Assembly (NCBI RefSeq): GCF_014490665.1
Contig: NZ_CP061038.1
Coordinates: 5,106,501 to 5,170,500, forward strand
From: Sphingomonas alpina
GTDB taxonomy: Bacteria > Pseudomonadota > Alphaproteobacteria > Sphingomonadales > Sphingomonadaceae
DNA length: 64,000 bases
Direction of reading: 5' to 3'
In this document: piece by piece, positions 51,463 to 60,330 of the stretch
Position numbering within the stretch: position 1 is the stretch's first letter
Layout: the number at the start of each line of letters is the position of its first letter
The notes under the pieces: model-generated
What the model saw: only the letters and a program-made list of their open reading frames with translations
The model's database searches: none
Told to the model about the DNA's origin: nothing
Position numbers and translations under genes: made by a program

Positions 51463-54400
51463 ATGACTGCGCAGATTCGCCCCAACCGCATGGAAGTCAG
51501 CGACCGGTTCCCGATGCTCGGCTTTGCCGTTCGCACCGACGAACCCAATGTCGAGGCTGAAGTGGTGCTCGCCAATGACATCGCCCTGTTCGGCGGTCAG
51601 AACAGCAACCGGCGCACCGCGGCCAATTTCTATTCCAGCCGGGAGCATGGCACACTGACGGTACCGCGCGGCGAGGGCGTCTTCGTCGTACCGCCCGATG
51701 TGCTGGCGCGCTTCATCGGCAGTGAGAAGATCTTCTTCGGCCTAGCCACCGGGCATGGCGGCAATGGCGGCCTGAACGTCGACGCGCTGCCGCGCGACGG
51801 CAGCCCCTATGTGTCGCTGCGCGGCTTCACCGGCCGCACGCTGCGGCGCAATTTCGGTGGTGCGCGCGGGTCGGGCGCACCGCGTCTGGAATGGACCGGC
51901 GATGCGCCCAAGCCCGGCAGCGAAGGCTCGAACGGGTCGGGCAATGGTGCTGCATCGGCGATCGCGTCGAACGGCGCCAATGGCGCGTCGGCAGCACCTC
52001 AGCCCTCGGGCAAATATGATGACGGATTCGGCCCGATGCCGGCGATCCCGGCGCGTGAGAGCAGCTATCGCGGACGCCCGACGGCGAGCGGCCGGCAAAT
52101 GGGTCGCGGGCAGGCGGTCGGGATCACGATGAGCAGCGGCACGACCGCCGCCGCCGCGCTCGACTGGATCCGCACCAAGATCGAGCAGGGCGTGCAGGCA
52201 GCGGGATCGCATGTCGATCCGCCGTCGATCTATTATCTCGGCGACAATAGCAGCATCTTCATCCGCGCCTGGCAGATCACGTTCGGGGCGACCGCGCTGT
52301 TCGTGCCGACCAACGGCTTTCTTGCGGCGATCCCGTCACTCGCTGCCGAGACCGGCGTGACATTGTCGATCGGGCCGGTGCTCGATACGCCGCTGTTCGG
52401 CGGCGGGATTGGCGTGGCGTTCTCGCCCGACGGCCAGGTGGCGCTGTTCGGCGCCGGCGAGATCAGCGCCGATTTCGACGGCCTGCTCGAATTCGTGAAA
52501 TCGCTCAAGCTCGCGCTGACCGCGAAAATGAAGCTCGGTTATAATCGCGGCGGGCTCGCCAAATTCGCCGATATCAGCACGGTCGCCGGCATCAACGTCG
52601 GCGAGGAGGTCGTCGGCGGATCGGAAATCTGGCTCGATTCGACCGGGAGCGGCATTGGCGGCGCGGTTAGCATCGGCGTCGGTTTCGCGCTGCAACTCGC
52701 GGCGCAACAGGCCCCCGCCCGTCGCGTCGGCATCACCATGAGCAGCGGGACGACGGCCACTGCCGCGCTCGACTGGATCCGCGCGAAAATCGAACAGGGC
52801 GTGCAGCTGGCGGGCGACACGGTGGACCCGCCATCGATGTATTATCTCGGCGACAATAGCAGCATCTTCACGCGCGCCTGGCAAATCGGCCATGGAGCCG
52901 CCGCGCTATTCTCGCCGTTCAGCGCCTTCCTCGCAGCCTTGCCGGGGCTTGCCCGCGACAGCGGCGTGACCTTGTCGATCGGCCCGGCCCTCGACACGCC
53001 CTTGTTCGGCGCCGGGGTCGGCGCGGTCTTCGCGCCGGATGGGCAGGTCGCCTTGTTCGGAACCGGAGAAATCAGTGCCGACTTCGACAGCTTGAGCGAA
53101 TTCGTCACCTCGCTGAAGCTCGCGCTGCAGGCCAAGATGAAGCTTGGCTATAATCGCGGCGGACTGGCGAAATTTGCCGATCTTCATACCGTTGCCGGGG
53201 TGAGCGTCGGTGAGGAACTGGTCGGCGGCGCGGAAATCTGGCTCGATTCGACCGGCAGTGGCATCGGCGGCGCGGTCAGCATCGGCGTCGGCTTCGCGCT
53301 GCAGCTGGCGGAGCAGGAAGCCACCGAGAGCAAGGCGGGTTCGCCCGCCTATGTGCCGCCGTCGCTGCCCTCCGACCCGCGCCAGCGCGCGACGCGCATC
53401 GGCGGCAGTTTCGGTCAGCGGATCGGCGAGGCGCTCGACCTCGGGCTCGATGGTGCGACGATCACGCCGCTGCTCGACAAGCTCGATCCTCCGATGGCCG
53501 CGCTGCCGCTTGGCGTGGCCCGGTCGCTGAACGCCACCACCTGGTCGATCAACTGGGACGGCATCGATGCGGTGCCGCAACCGACCGGCAAAAGCTGCTG
53601 GGCGACGACGCTGTCGATGCTGATCGGCTGGCGCGACAGCAAGAGCGTCATGCCGTCCTGGGTCGCCGAACAATGCGGACGCACCATCAATGATGGCTTG
53701 CCTTGGGCGAACCGCGCCGACGCCGCTGCCGCCCTCGGTCTCGGGACGGTCGCGCCGGCCTGCTACACGCCGGACGGATTTGCCGGCCTGATCGAACAGC
53801 ATGGCCCGCTTTATGTCGGCAAGATCATGAGCGACACGATCCATTCGGGTCACGCTGTGCTCGTCGTCGGCATGTATTCCGACGGGCAGAATTATTTCGT
53901 CCGCGTGGTCGACCCCTGGGATCGCCCGGTCGGCACGCCCGGTGCGCCCGACCCCTATGAGAGCACGCACAATAGCGGCAGCCGCTACATCATGCGCTAC
54001 GAGGATTTCCAGAACGAGTATGAAATGGCCGCGGCGGGCAACCCCGCTTATGTCCAGATCATCTATGCCGGCGTTCCCCTGGGGCAGGCGATCAACCGGG
54101 GCACCGGCGCGCCATCCGGCTTTGCGATGTCCACGCCGCAAGCGCGGTCACGGGCCAGCGCAGCGGCATCCTCCGGGCGCCGCGTACCGGCCAATGCACT
54201 GGTCGCGCCCGCAGTCGCCGTAGAAGTGGGGATCGCTGTCGGGTCGGTCATCGGTGGCGCGATCGTCTCCGCATCGGGCACCGACATAACCTATCAGGTC
54301 GATTCATATCGCGGCTGGAAGCGACCGCGACAGCTCGATGCCCAGGCGCCGCTCAACATTGTCGAAGACGCGTCGATCACGATCGATTGGGATGACGATT

Positions 54401-54726
54401 CGATCCTCGACTCGATCGGGATGAAGCTCGACATTCGCTGGCAATATGATGGCTGGTCGCTCGGCAACGTCATCATGGTCGCGCATGGCTTCAACGATGC
54501 CGTCGGCGATGCGCTGGCCGTGCACGCGCAGATTTCGGAAACCGATAAACCGTTTATCGGTACCAGCCCGACCAGTGCGCCGCGCTATATCAACAATCCC
54601 GGGGCGATGCTGGTCGTGACGATCACCTATCGTCGCGAGCGAATGGTGCGGGGCGACGAGGTCTATGAAAAGGTGATCACGCTGCTGCCGACTGGCCAGT
54701 ACGTCGAATCCGGTCGCGAACTCTGA
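51463..54726 (+). CDS. Papain-like (C39-like) cysteine protease with duplicated N-terminal domain
   Basis: From the ATG at 51463 (AGGTGA upstream) the protein has 1087 residues. Residues 1-100 form a unique N-terminal domain, 140-215 are a Gly/Ser/Ala linker, and 219-413 and 422-616 are two nearly identical domains (each from VGITMSSGTT to GVGFALQLA). A protease domain follows at about 690-870: QPTGKSCWATTLSML gives oxyanion Gln706 and nucleophile Cys712 with papain spacing, SGHAVLVVGM gives His797, and VVDPWD gives Asp817. A hydrophobic Ala/Val/Gly stretch near 912-937 could cross or touch a membrane, and a beta-rich C-terminus ends the protein. No signal peptide. All triad residues are present; substrate unknown. 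Confidence 0.8.
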   Translation: MTAQIRPNRMEVSDRFPMLGFAVRTDEPNVEAEVVLANDIALFGGQNSNRRTAANFYSSREHGTLTVPRGEGVFVVPPDVLARFIGSEKIFFGLATGHGGNGGLNVDALPRDGSPYVSLRGFTGRTLRRNFGGARGSGAPRLEWTGDAPKPGSEGSNGSGNGAASAIASNGANGASAAPQPSGKYDDGFGPMPAIPARESSYRGRPTASGRQMGRGQAVGITMSSGTTAAAALDWIRTKIEQGVQAAGSHVDPPSIYYLGDNSSIFIRAWQITFGATALFVPTNGFLAAIPSLAAETGVTLSIGPVLDTPLFGGGIGVAFSPDGQVALFGAGEISADFDGLLEFVKSLKLALTAKMKLGYNRGGLAKFADISTVAGINVGEEVVGGSEIWLDSTGSGIGGAVSIGVGFALQLAAQQAPARRVGITMSSGTTATAALDWIRAKIEQGVQLAGDTVDPPSMYYLGDNSSIFTRAWQIGHGAAALFSPFSAFLAALPGLARDSGVTLSIGPALDTPLFGAGVGAVFAPDGQVALFGTGEISADFDSLSEFVTSLKLALQAKMKLGYNRGGLAKFADLHTVAGVSVGEELVGGAEIWLDSTGSGIGGAVSIGVGFALQLAEQEATESKAGSPAYVPPSLPSDPRQRATRIGGSFGQRIGEALDLGLDGATITPLLDKLDPPMAALPLGVARSLNATTWSINWDGIDAVPQPTGKSCWATTLSMLIGWRDSKSVMPSWVAEQCGRTINDGLPWANRADAAAALGLGTVAPACYTPDGFAGLIEQHGPLYVGKIMSDTIHSGHAVLVVGMYSDGQNYFVRVVDPWDRPVGTPGAPDPYESTHNSGSRYIMRYEDFQNEYEMAAAGNPAYVQIIYAGVPLGQAINRGTGAPSGFAMSTPQARSRASAAASSGRRVPANALVAPAVAVEVGIAVGSVIGGAIVSASGTDITYQVDSYRGWKRPRQLDAQAPLNIVEDASITIDWDDDSILDSIGMKLDIRWQYDGWSLGNVIMVAHGFNDAVGDALAVHAQISETDKPFIGTSPTSAPRYINNPGAMLVVTITYRRERMVRGDEVYEKVITLLPTGQYVESGREL
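52117..53310 (+). repeat. In-frame tandem duplication of a 195-codon domain
   Basis: Codons at 52117-52701 and 52726-53310 encode near-identical 195-residue blocks, offset by 609 bases. Shared stretches include YYLGDNSSIF, DTPLFG, PDGQVALFG, KMKLGYNRGGLAKFAD and EIWLDSTGSGIGG. DNA identity is also high, pointing to a fairly recent duplication or ongoing gene conversion. Confidence 0.95.
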
Positions 54727-54746
54727 GCCAGGGACAGAGATCGATC

Positions 54747-55883
54747 ATGGCATCGTCCTACGGCTCCCCGCCCGCGCACCGCTCGCTCCAGGCATCGAAG
54801 CGTGTTCCCGCCAGCGCCCTGGCGGGGGACTTCTGGGGCGGCCGGTCCGGAACGACCGCGCCCGCTGGCGACGGCAGCGATATGTCCGAAACGACGACCG
54901 AGACGTCGCCCACGCCCGCCAGCACCAAGGCGCCGCCCGCGACGGAAACGCTTGGCCGTCGGGCGGGCGCGGTCACCGATGAGCTCGACTTTCCCGAATT
55001 CGTCTCTTCCCTGATCCATGGCACGTGGGACGCGATGGTCGATTCGTCGATCCGCCAGATGGACGCCTATGCCGATCTGGTCGCGGCGATTTCCAAGCCG
55101 ATGGCGCAGTTCCGCGAAGAGAATGTCACCGCGAACCAGGCGCGCGACTGGCTTGTCTCGCAATATCCCGGCGATCTGGCTCTGGCGCGCGACGACAGCG
55201 GCGTCGCGGTCGTGCCGCGCGGCGCGCTCGACGAGTTCGGCAGCGGTCCGTCGCCGGACTGGCTGCGCGATTTCGGTGCCGCCGATCAGCCGCTCACCCC
55301 CGAGCTGATCGAGGAAGTGCTGATACCCGCGGCGCGCGACCGGCTGGCGGGCGACCGTATGCAGACCCTGGCGACATTGGTCATGCTCGGCATGAACCGC
55401 ATCGTCGTGCGCGACGGTTCGATCACCGCGCGGCTGAAGTTCCGCGCGGCAGCCAGCGACAAATCGTCGGTCGATTATGCGGTCAGCGACGATCCCGGCA
55501 GCGCGACGCCGTCGGGCAACTGGTCGACCCGCGGCAGTACCGCCTATGCGGCACCCGTCACCAAGGTATCGACGGTCGGCGTCAATGCGCAGACCGACAC
55601 GACGATGAATGCCGAACTGTTCGGCGAAGTGAAGATCAATTTCGCCAGCGAGACGATCCCGCTCGACCGTTTCGCCGACGATGCGCGCCGGACCATGCTC
55701 GAGCGCGCCGCGCGGCCGATGCCGCCGACTGCTCCCGCCACGGCTCCCGCTCCCGCCGTCCCGCCCGCTACGATCGCTCCGGCAGCAATTGCTGCGCCAC
55801 CGTCGCCGCCGGTCGCAGCGCCGCCCGTCCTCGCACCGGCCTCGATCATCACCCCGTCACAGCCGATCGGCGCAACCCCATGA
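54747..55883 (+). CDS. Protein of unknown function, paralogue A of a three-member family
   Basis: The 378-residue protein has a low-complexity N-terminus (Ser/Thr/Pro/Ala), a core from about 80 to 310, and a Pro/Ala-rich tail. The core reads FPEFVSSLIHGTWDAMVDSSIRQM, AYADLVAAISKPMAQFREEN, then LATLVMLGMNRIVVRDGSI with TARLKF, and GEVKINFASETIPLDRF near its end. The same order of motifs occurs in the genes at 61447 and 62779, so the three are paralogues. I do not recognise the family. A helical first half and a beta-rich second half are likely. It ends in an ATGA overlap with the next gene. A structural or assembly role is a guess based on multiplicity and disordered tails. Confidence 0.75.
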   Translation: MASSYGSPPAHRSLQASKRVPASALAGDFWGGRSGTTAPAGDGSDMSETTTETSPTPASTKAPPATETLGRRAGAVTDELDFPEFVSSLIHGTWDAMVDSSIRQMDAYADLVAAISKPMAQFREENVTANQARDWLVSQYPGDLALARDDSGVAVVPRGALDEFGSGPSPDWLRDFGAADQPLTPELIEEVLIPAARDRLAGDRMQTLATLVMLGMNRIVVRDGSITARLKFRAAASDKSSVDYAVSDDPGSATPSGNWSTRGSTAYAAPVTKVSTVGVNAQTDTTMNAELFGEVKINFASETIPLDRFADDARRTMLERAARPMPPTAPATAPAPAVPPATIAPAAIAAPPSPPVAAPPVLAPASIITPSQPIGATP

Positions 55884-56146
55884 CGTCCGCCCGCCGCCTA
55901 CTCGAAGACATGATCGGCGAGCTCGCCGACAGCATGATCGCGTTGCCCGAGACGCAAGCGGGCGGCGGGCTGCGCACCACCCGCATCGAACTCACCTTGC
56001 CGGTCGAAACGCGCGTCACGCGCGGTCCTGCGGGGCTGCGCATCGAAGCCGACATGCCGCGCACCCATACGCGAACCGATTTCGACTTGCCGGTCGGCCG
56101 CTTCACGCTGACCCTGGCCGAAGTACCGGTCGAGGCCGTGTCATGA
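55880..56146 (+). CDS. Small protein of unknown function (88 residues)
   Basis: The ATG at 55880 overlaps the preceding stop (ATGA), and the stop at 56144 overlaps the next ATG (ATGA), which makes this short frame convincing. The sequence has a helix SARRLLEDMIGELADSMIAL, then alternating strands TRIELTLPVETRV, LRIEADMP and GRFTLTLAEVP. A small all-beta domain behind one helix is likely. The layout is reminiscent of the small trypsin-co-occurring domains encoded near peptidases, but the match is too weak to assign. It is translationally coupled on both sides. Confidence 0.7.
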   Translation: MTSARRLLEDMIGELADSMIALPETQAGGGLRTTRIELTLPVETRVTRGPAGLRIEADMPRTHTRTDFDLPVGRFTLTLAEVPVEAVS

Positions 56147-56955
56147 CCGGCAACGGCTCCATCGCGCTGGAGGATTTCATCCAGGCGGTCCAGCTTCAGC
56201 TCGACACCGCCCAGACGCGCATGAGCCTCAAGGCGCAGAACGACAGGCTGCCGCTGACCTTCGCGATTCGCGACATCGCGATGGATCTGAAAGCGCATGT
56301 CGAACTCGACGACGGCGAAATCCGCATTCGTCCGGCTGGTCCTCAGGACAAGGATCCAACGGTCCTGAAGCTGACCTTCACCGCGATCACGCGGCCGATG
56401 ATCGAGGAAAATGCGGTCCAGCTCGCGATCGATAACAAGGACGATGTCCTGTTGTCGTCCCTCGGCGATGACGAGCTTGACCAGGACGAACGCCGCCGGC
56501 TCGAGGGGATCGGCGTGCGCACCGTGTCGAAGCTCAACGAAATCCGCAAACAGGGATTGGGCGGATCGGTCGGGCGGATCACGCGGCTGCCGATCGACAA
56601 GCTGGAAAGCGTGCTGTCGCGCGCTACCCGGCCATTGGTCGACGATGTGTCGAGCGAGCCCGACGGTGCCGACGAGTTGCGCCAGCGGCTGCGTATCAAG
56701 GGGCGCAATTTGCTGCGCGACGGCACGCCACCGCGCGTGTCGATCGCCGGACGGCCGGTCAATGTCGTCCATGCCAGCGATACCGAAATCGTGCTGGCGC
56801 CGGATATCGATCAGCTCGCCGGGCAGATGAGCCTGAGCCATGACAGCAAAGCCCCGACCGAATTGTGGTTCGACCAGAGCCATGCCGCGCCGCCGCTGAT
56901 GCAGCCCGTCATCGAGGGCAATGGTGCGCTGTACGGCAATGGAGGCCACGCATGA
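56143..56955 (+). CDS. Three-part protein: trypco2-like, HhH-like and IPT-like regions
   Basis: The 270-residue protein starts at an ATG overlapping the previous stop. Residues 8-85 (IALEDFIQAVQLQLDTAQTR, LPLTFAIRDIAMDLKAHVEL) have the helix-plus-beta pattern of the trypsin-co-occurring domain 2 (trypco2) type found near peptidase effectors. Residues 119-140 (LEGIGVRTVSKLNEIRKQG) look like a helix-hairpin-helix, a DNA- or protein-binding element. Residues 185-232 (IKGRNLLRD, VSIAGRPVNVVHASDTEIVLAP) resemble an IPT/TIG beta-sandwich. These assignments are from pattern only. It stands directly before the subtilisin gene with an ATGA overlap. Confidence 0.6.
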   Translation: MTGNGSIALEDFIQAVQLQLDTAQTRMSLKAQNDRLPLTFAIRDIAMDLKAHVELDDGEIRIRPAGPQDKDPTVLKLTFTAITRPMIEENAVQLAIDNKDDVLLSSLGDDELDQDERRRLEGIGVRTVSKLNEIRKQGLGGSVGRITRLPIDKLESVLSRATRPLVDDVSSEPDGADELRQRLRIKGRNLLRDGTPPRVSIAGRPVNVVHASDTEIVLAPDIDQLAGQMSLSHDSKAPTELWFDQSHAAPPLMQPVIEGNGALYGNGGHA

Positions 56956-58397
56956 GCGTCAGCCGCGCCATCCTGCCCTGGGCGCATCGCTCGGGTGCCT
57001 ATGCATTGCCGACCAGCCTGCTCGTGCGGCTGAAGCTTGGCGAAGTGCCTGCCGGGATCCCGGCCGCGCTCGACGTCCGGCGCAAGGCCGCGTCGCCCGC
57101 CGGCAGCACCGGGCACGGTGCGCTCGACCGGGTGGTGAGCAGTTTCGGCAGCCATGTACAGGTCTCGCGGCTCCATGCCGCGGCGCGGGCGCTCCGCAAC
57201 GTCGGCGCGCGCAACATGGGGTATAGCGAGGAAGAGGAGGTGTCGGGCATCGCTCGGGTCCTGCGCTTCGACGTGGCCGAGGGCACGCATGTCGGGTCGC
57301 TTGCCATCTCGCTGATGCAACTCGATCTGGTCGAGTCCGCGATCCCCAATTATATCACCACCGTCGGTCTCGACGGGCCCGATATGCCCCGGCGCCCTTC
57401 GGGCGATGACGATGGCTGGGATCCGCGCGACCTGGTCAATGCGCGGCGCGCGCTCGCCTATGAAGGCGGCGATGCCAGCGTCATCGTCGGTGTGGTCGAC
57501 AGCGGGCTGGCGCTGGAGCATCCCGAATTCGCCGGCCGGCTGCGCCATGGCTATGACACGGTGCAACTGGGCAAGGGCGAGCTGGCCGGCGGCGTCGCGC
57601 TGCTCGGTGACAATCAGGGTGCCGATACCAACCCCACCGACCGCTATGTCGGCCATGGCACGGGCTGTGCCGGGATCATCGGCGGGTGCGGCAGCGAGAT
57701 GCCGCCGGGCCTTGGCGGCGACTGCCGCATGCTCCCGTTACGCGCGCTGGGCGCCGCGCGCTTCCCCGGGCGCGATGCCGCGGTGGGCGTCGGCGCGCTC
57801 AGCGATCTCGACATGGCGCTGGTCATGGCGGCGCAGCTCGGCGCGAAAGTCATCAATTGCAGCTTCGGCACCGAGGATGACGCGCTCGAACCCGGCGCGC
57901 CGAAACCACATGCCGAGGCGGTGGCTTTCGCGACCGCGCGTGGCTGCGCGCTGGTCGCGGCATCGGGTAATAGCGGCGACGACCATATCTATTGGCCCGC
58001 GGCATTTCCCGATGTCATCGCGGTTGGTTCGGTCGCGCTCGACCGGTCGGTCAGCAGCTTCTCGACGCACGGCAAGCACGTTGCGCTTTGTGCGCCCGGG
58101 GAGCGCGTCCGGACCGCGTCGCTCGATGGTTATCAGAGCGCGACCGGTACCAGCTTTGCCGCGCCCTTCGTCGCCGGCGCCGCCGCCTTGCTTGTCGCGC
58201 GCGCCAACACGCGCGCTGCCGCGCTCGACCCGGCTACGATCAAGTCATTGCTGATCGACAGCGCGCAACCGCACCGCGGCGATGTCGGCCCCGGCAATGG
58301 CGCGGGCGTGCTTGATGCCGCGCGCGCGCTCGAACTGCTCGATCAGGCGCTCGACGCCGATGAAACGACTGAATTGGGAGGTGCCGATGACGGCTGA
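56952..58397 (+). CDS. Subtilisin-like serine protease (S8 family), no signal peptide
   Basis: The ATG at 56952 overlaps the preceding stop. The 481-residue protein has an N-terminal region of about 160 residues without a signal peptide, then an S8 catalytic domain with a full triad: VIVGVVDSGL (Asp183), YVGHGTGCAGI (His235) and GTSFAAPFVAGAAAL (Ser401), with oxyanion Asn340 in AASGNSGDD. The N-terminal part could be an inhibitory prodomain or a binding module. Lack of an export signal argues for an intracellular protease, unlike most subtilisins. Coupled to the trypco2-like gene upstream. It and the cysteine protease at 51463 are two active-looking proteases in one operon. Confidence 0.93.
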   Translation: MSVSRAILPWAHRSGAYALPTSLLVRLKLGEVPAGIPAALDVRRKAASPAGSTGHGALDRVVSSFGSHVQVSRLHAAARALRNVGARNMGYSEEEEVSGIARVLRFDVAEGTHVGSLAISLMQLDLVESAIPNYITTVGLDGPDMPRRPSGDDDGWDPRDLVNARRALAYEGGDASVIVGVVDSGLALEHPEFAGRLRHGYDTVQLGKGELAGGVALLGDNQGADTNPTDRYVGHGTGCAGIIGGCGSEMPPGLGGDCRMLPLRALGAARFPGRDAAVGVGALSDLDMALVMAAQLGAKVINCSFGTEDDALEPGAPKPHAEAVAFATARGCALVAASGNSGDDHIYWPAAFPDVIAVGSVALDRSVSSFSTHGKHVALCAPGERVRTASLDGYQSATGTSFAAPFVAGAAALLVARANTRAAALDPATIKSLLIDSAQPHRGDVGPGNGAGVLDAARALELLDQALDADETTELGGADDG

Positions 58398-58455
58398 TCC
58401 ACCCTCCGCCCGGCACTGAACCGACACTTACACTCTCTTCGAAAGGAACATCGAC

Positions 58456-60300
58456 ATGGCAACTCCGACAACCCCGACCCCGCCCGCCTCTCCGTCCGGT
58501 GCAGCATCCAAAGGCAGCGGTGGCATCAAGATCGTCAACATCGATTTCTTGGACATCCGCGATCGCGAGATCACGGCTCGTAGCGACGTCCGCTCCGACT
58601 GGCAGATGCTCGAACAGCGCAAGCAGAAGGTCGGCACGCTGGGCGAGGATGACCAGGCCGAATATAACCGCCTCACCAAACTGCTTGCCGTGGTGAACGG
58701 CACCGCCACCAAGACCCCGCAATTCCTCGATCCGCTGTTCGGTGCGACGCGGCACCTGCTCCGGCAGGACGATCTCGGGCTGCAGCCGATCGAGGTCGAG
58801 CATCGCGGCTTCACTGCCGCATCCAGCGCCAGGCTGGAGTTCCCCAAGCTCGCCAATGCCGACGAAGCGACGCGCGACCGCGAAGTCGCGCGGATCGGCC
58901 TGGTCCTGGGGCTCCTGCAATTGTGGAAAGCGCCACTGCCGCGTCTCATCGCGGATTCGACCGGTGAGGTGAAGGCGGACGACACCAGCCCGAATTTCGG
59001 CGAGTTCGGTGAACAGCTCGTCAAGGCGATGGCACGCGTCTCTACGCGTATCGACCTCGCCGTACGTATCCTCAAGACAATGTCCGATGCGGTCAATGTC
59101 GCGGGCGACGCGCGCGAGCCGGAGATATCGAGCCTCGAATACGCGCAGGTTTTCGAAAAGCTGGTCGAGCGCAATATCTCGGCGAAGGATCCGAACCTGA
59201 AGCCGCAGGTCGAGGAATCGTTCGGGCGCGTGCAGGATATCGGCGCCGAAAAGCCGATGCACGAATTCGAGATCAACTTGCCCGACCTCGAAGCCACGAC
59301 CGAGTTCGAAGTGGTCGGCGACCATTGCCGGCTGATGGGCTCGTTCATCTTCGCATCGGCATTTGAGGAGCTGAAGGCGTTCCAGGTCGTCGACAAGCTG
59401 GTCGAGATGTCGCAGCGCGGCGAGATTCCGCTGATCCGCGGCCCCGCAGGCACGCAGCTCTACAGCTATTGGCGCGAAGCCCCGAACCGGATGAGCGAAG
59501 TCGAGCGGCAGAATTTCTACGCCATGACGCTAGGCCTGCCGACCGGTCAGCCCGGTGTGTCGGTCAACAGCGACTTCCAGGACCTGTGGCTGCGCTTCGT
59601 CTCATCGGTGTCGTCGCTGGTTCGCGAGAGCCGCGTCGATCGCCTGATCCGCTCGTCGCTGCCGGTCGCGATCAACCAGCAACAGGTGAAGAAGGCGGCG
59701 CGCGACCTGGCGGTCAACATGTCGTCGCGCGGTTATGGCATGATCTTCTATGCCGCCGCCGACCTGCAGAAGCAGATCAACGACATGATCGCGTTGCTGC
59801 GCGATCCGGAACTGCGCGCGGCGTTCGGTGCCCGCGACATGTGGGGCGTGATCGACCAGATCGCCCAGACCGAACTGGGCGGCGCCCGCAACTCGTCCAA
59901 ATATCGCATGCTGGCGACGAGCGGCGCGATCATCACCAACTGGATCGCCAACCATACCGACCGGCTGCGTGACCCGACAGCACCGATGGTCGAACTGCGC
60001 GATGTCGAGAATCCGCCGGCGCGCGCATCGGGCCAGACACCCGTGTCCAAGCCGACCGACTATGATCTCGTCAACGCGTGCGAGATGTGGCTGGCGGACT
60101 CGGCGATGGGCGAGGACCGCGTCGAGCAGATGTCGCAACCGCGCGAATCGCCGCAGGTGACCAGCCGCCCGATCCAGATTCCGTCGATCGCGCGCGATCT
60201 GCTCGAAGGCACCGGACTTGGCCTGGGGATGGGTTTCGATCCGGGACTCTCGCGCGCCAACGGCCGTGCCAACGGTCATGGCAGCTATGCGGGCTATTGA
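58456..60300 (+). CDS. Large protein of unknown function (614 residues)
   Basis: The ATG has GAAAGGAAC upstream. Residues 1-25 are low-complexity Pro/Thr/Ser/Gly. The rest is mainly helical, with IKIVNIDFLDIRDREI, LGLLQLWKAPLPRLIAD, FEINLPDLEATTEFEVVG in the middle and SSLVRESRVDRLIRSSLPVAINQQQVKKAARDL in the second half; the tail is Gly/Asn-rich. No catalytic motif, signal or transmembrane segment is evident and I do not recognise the family. It follows the subtilisin gene after 58 bases, in which I see no second sigma-54 promoter, so it should belong to the same operon. Size and low-complexity ends would suit a structural subunit. Confidence 0.65.
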   Translation: MATPTTPTPPASPSGAASKGSGGIKIVNIDFLDIRDREITARSDVRSDWQMLEQRKQKVGTLGEDDQAEYNRLTKLLAVVNGTATKTPQFLDPLFGATRHLLRQDDLGLQPIEVEHRGFTAASSARLEFPKLANADEATRDREVARIGLVLGLLQLWKAPLPRLIADSTGEVKADDTSPNFGEFGEQLVKAMARVSTRIDLAVRILKTMSDAVNVAGDAREPEISSLEYAQVFEKLVERNISAKDPNLKPQVEESFGRVQDIGAEKPMHEFEINLPDLEATTEFEVVGDHCRLMGSFIFASAFEELKAFQVVDKLVEMSQRGEIPLIRGPAGTQLYSYWREAPNRMSEVERQNFYAMTLGLPTGQPGVSVNSDFQDLWLRFVSSVSSLVRESRVDRLIRSSLPVAINQQQVKKAARDLAVNMSSRGYGMIFYAAADLQKQINDMIALLRDPELRAAFGARDMWGVIDQIAQTELGGARNSSKYRMLATSGAIITNWIANHTDRLRDPTAPMVELRDVENPPARASGQTPVSKPTDYDLVNACEMWLADSAMGEDRVEQMSQPRESPQVTSRPIQIPSIARDLLEGTGLGLGMGFDPGLSRANGRANGHGSYAGY

Positions 60301-60330
60301 GAGCCACGCCCGCACAAGGAGGATTGCGCC

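Noticed and set aside
55025-55879. Open frame extending the 88-residue protein upstream
   Set aside because: Overlaps paralogue A in another frame with an Arg-rich shadow translation; the ATG at 55880 with ATGA overlap is the better start.
58398-58455. GGCACTGAACCGAC before the 614-residue protein considered as a second sigma-54 promoter
   Set aside because: No GC at the required ten-base spacing from GG.
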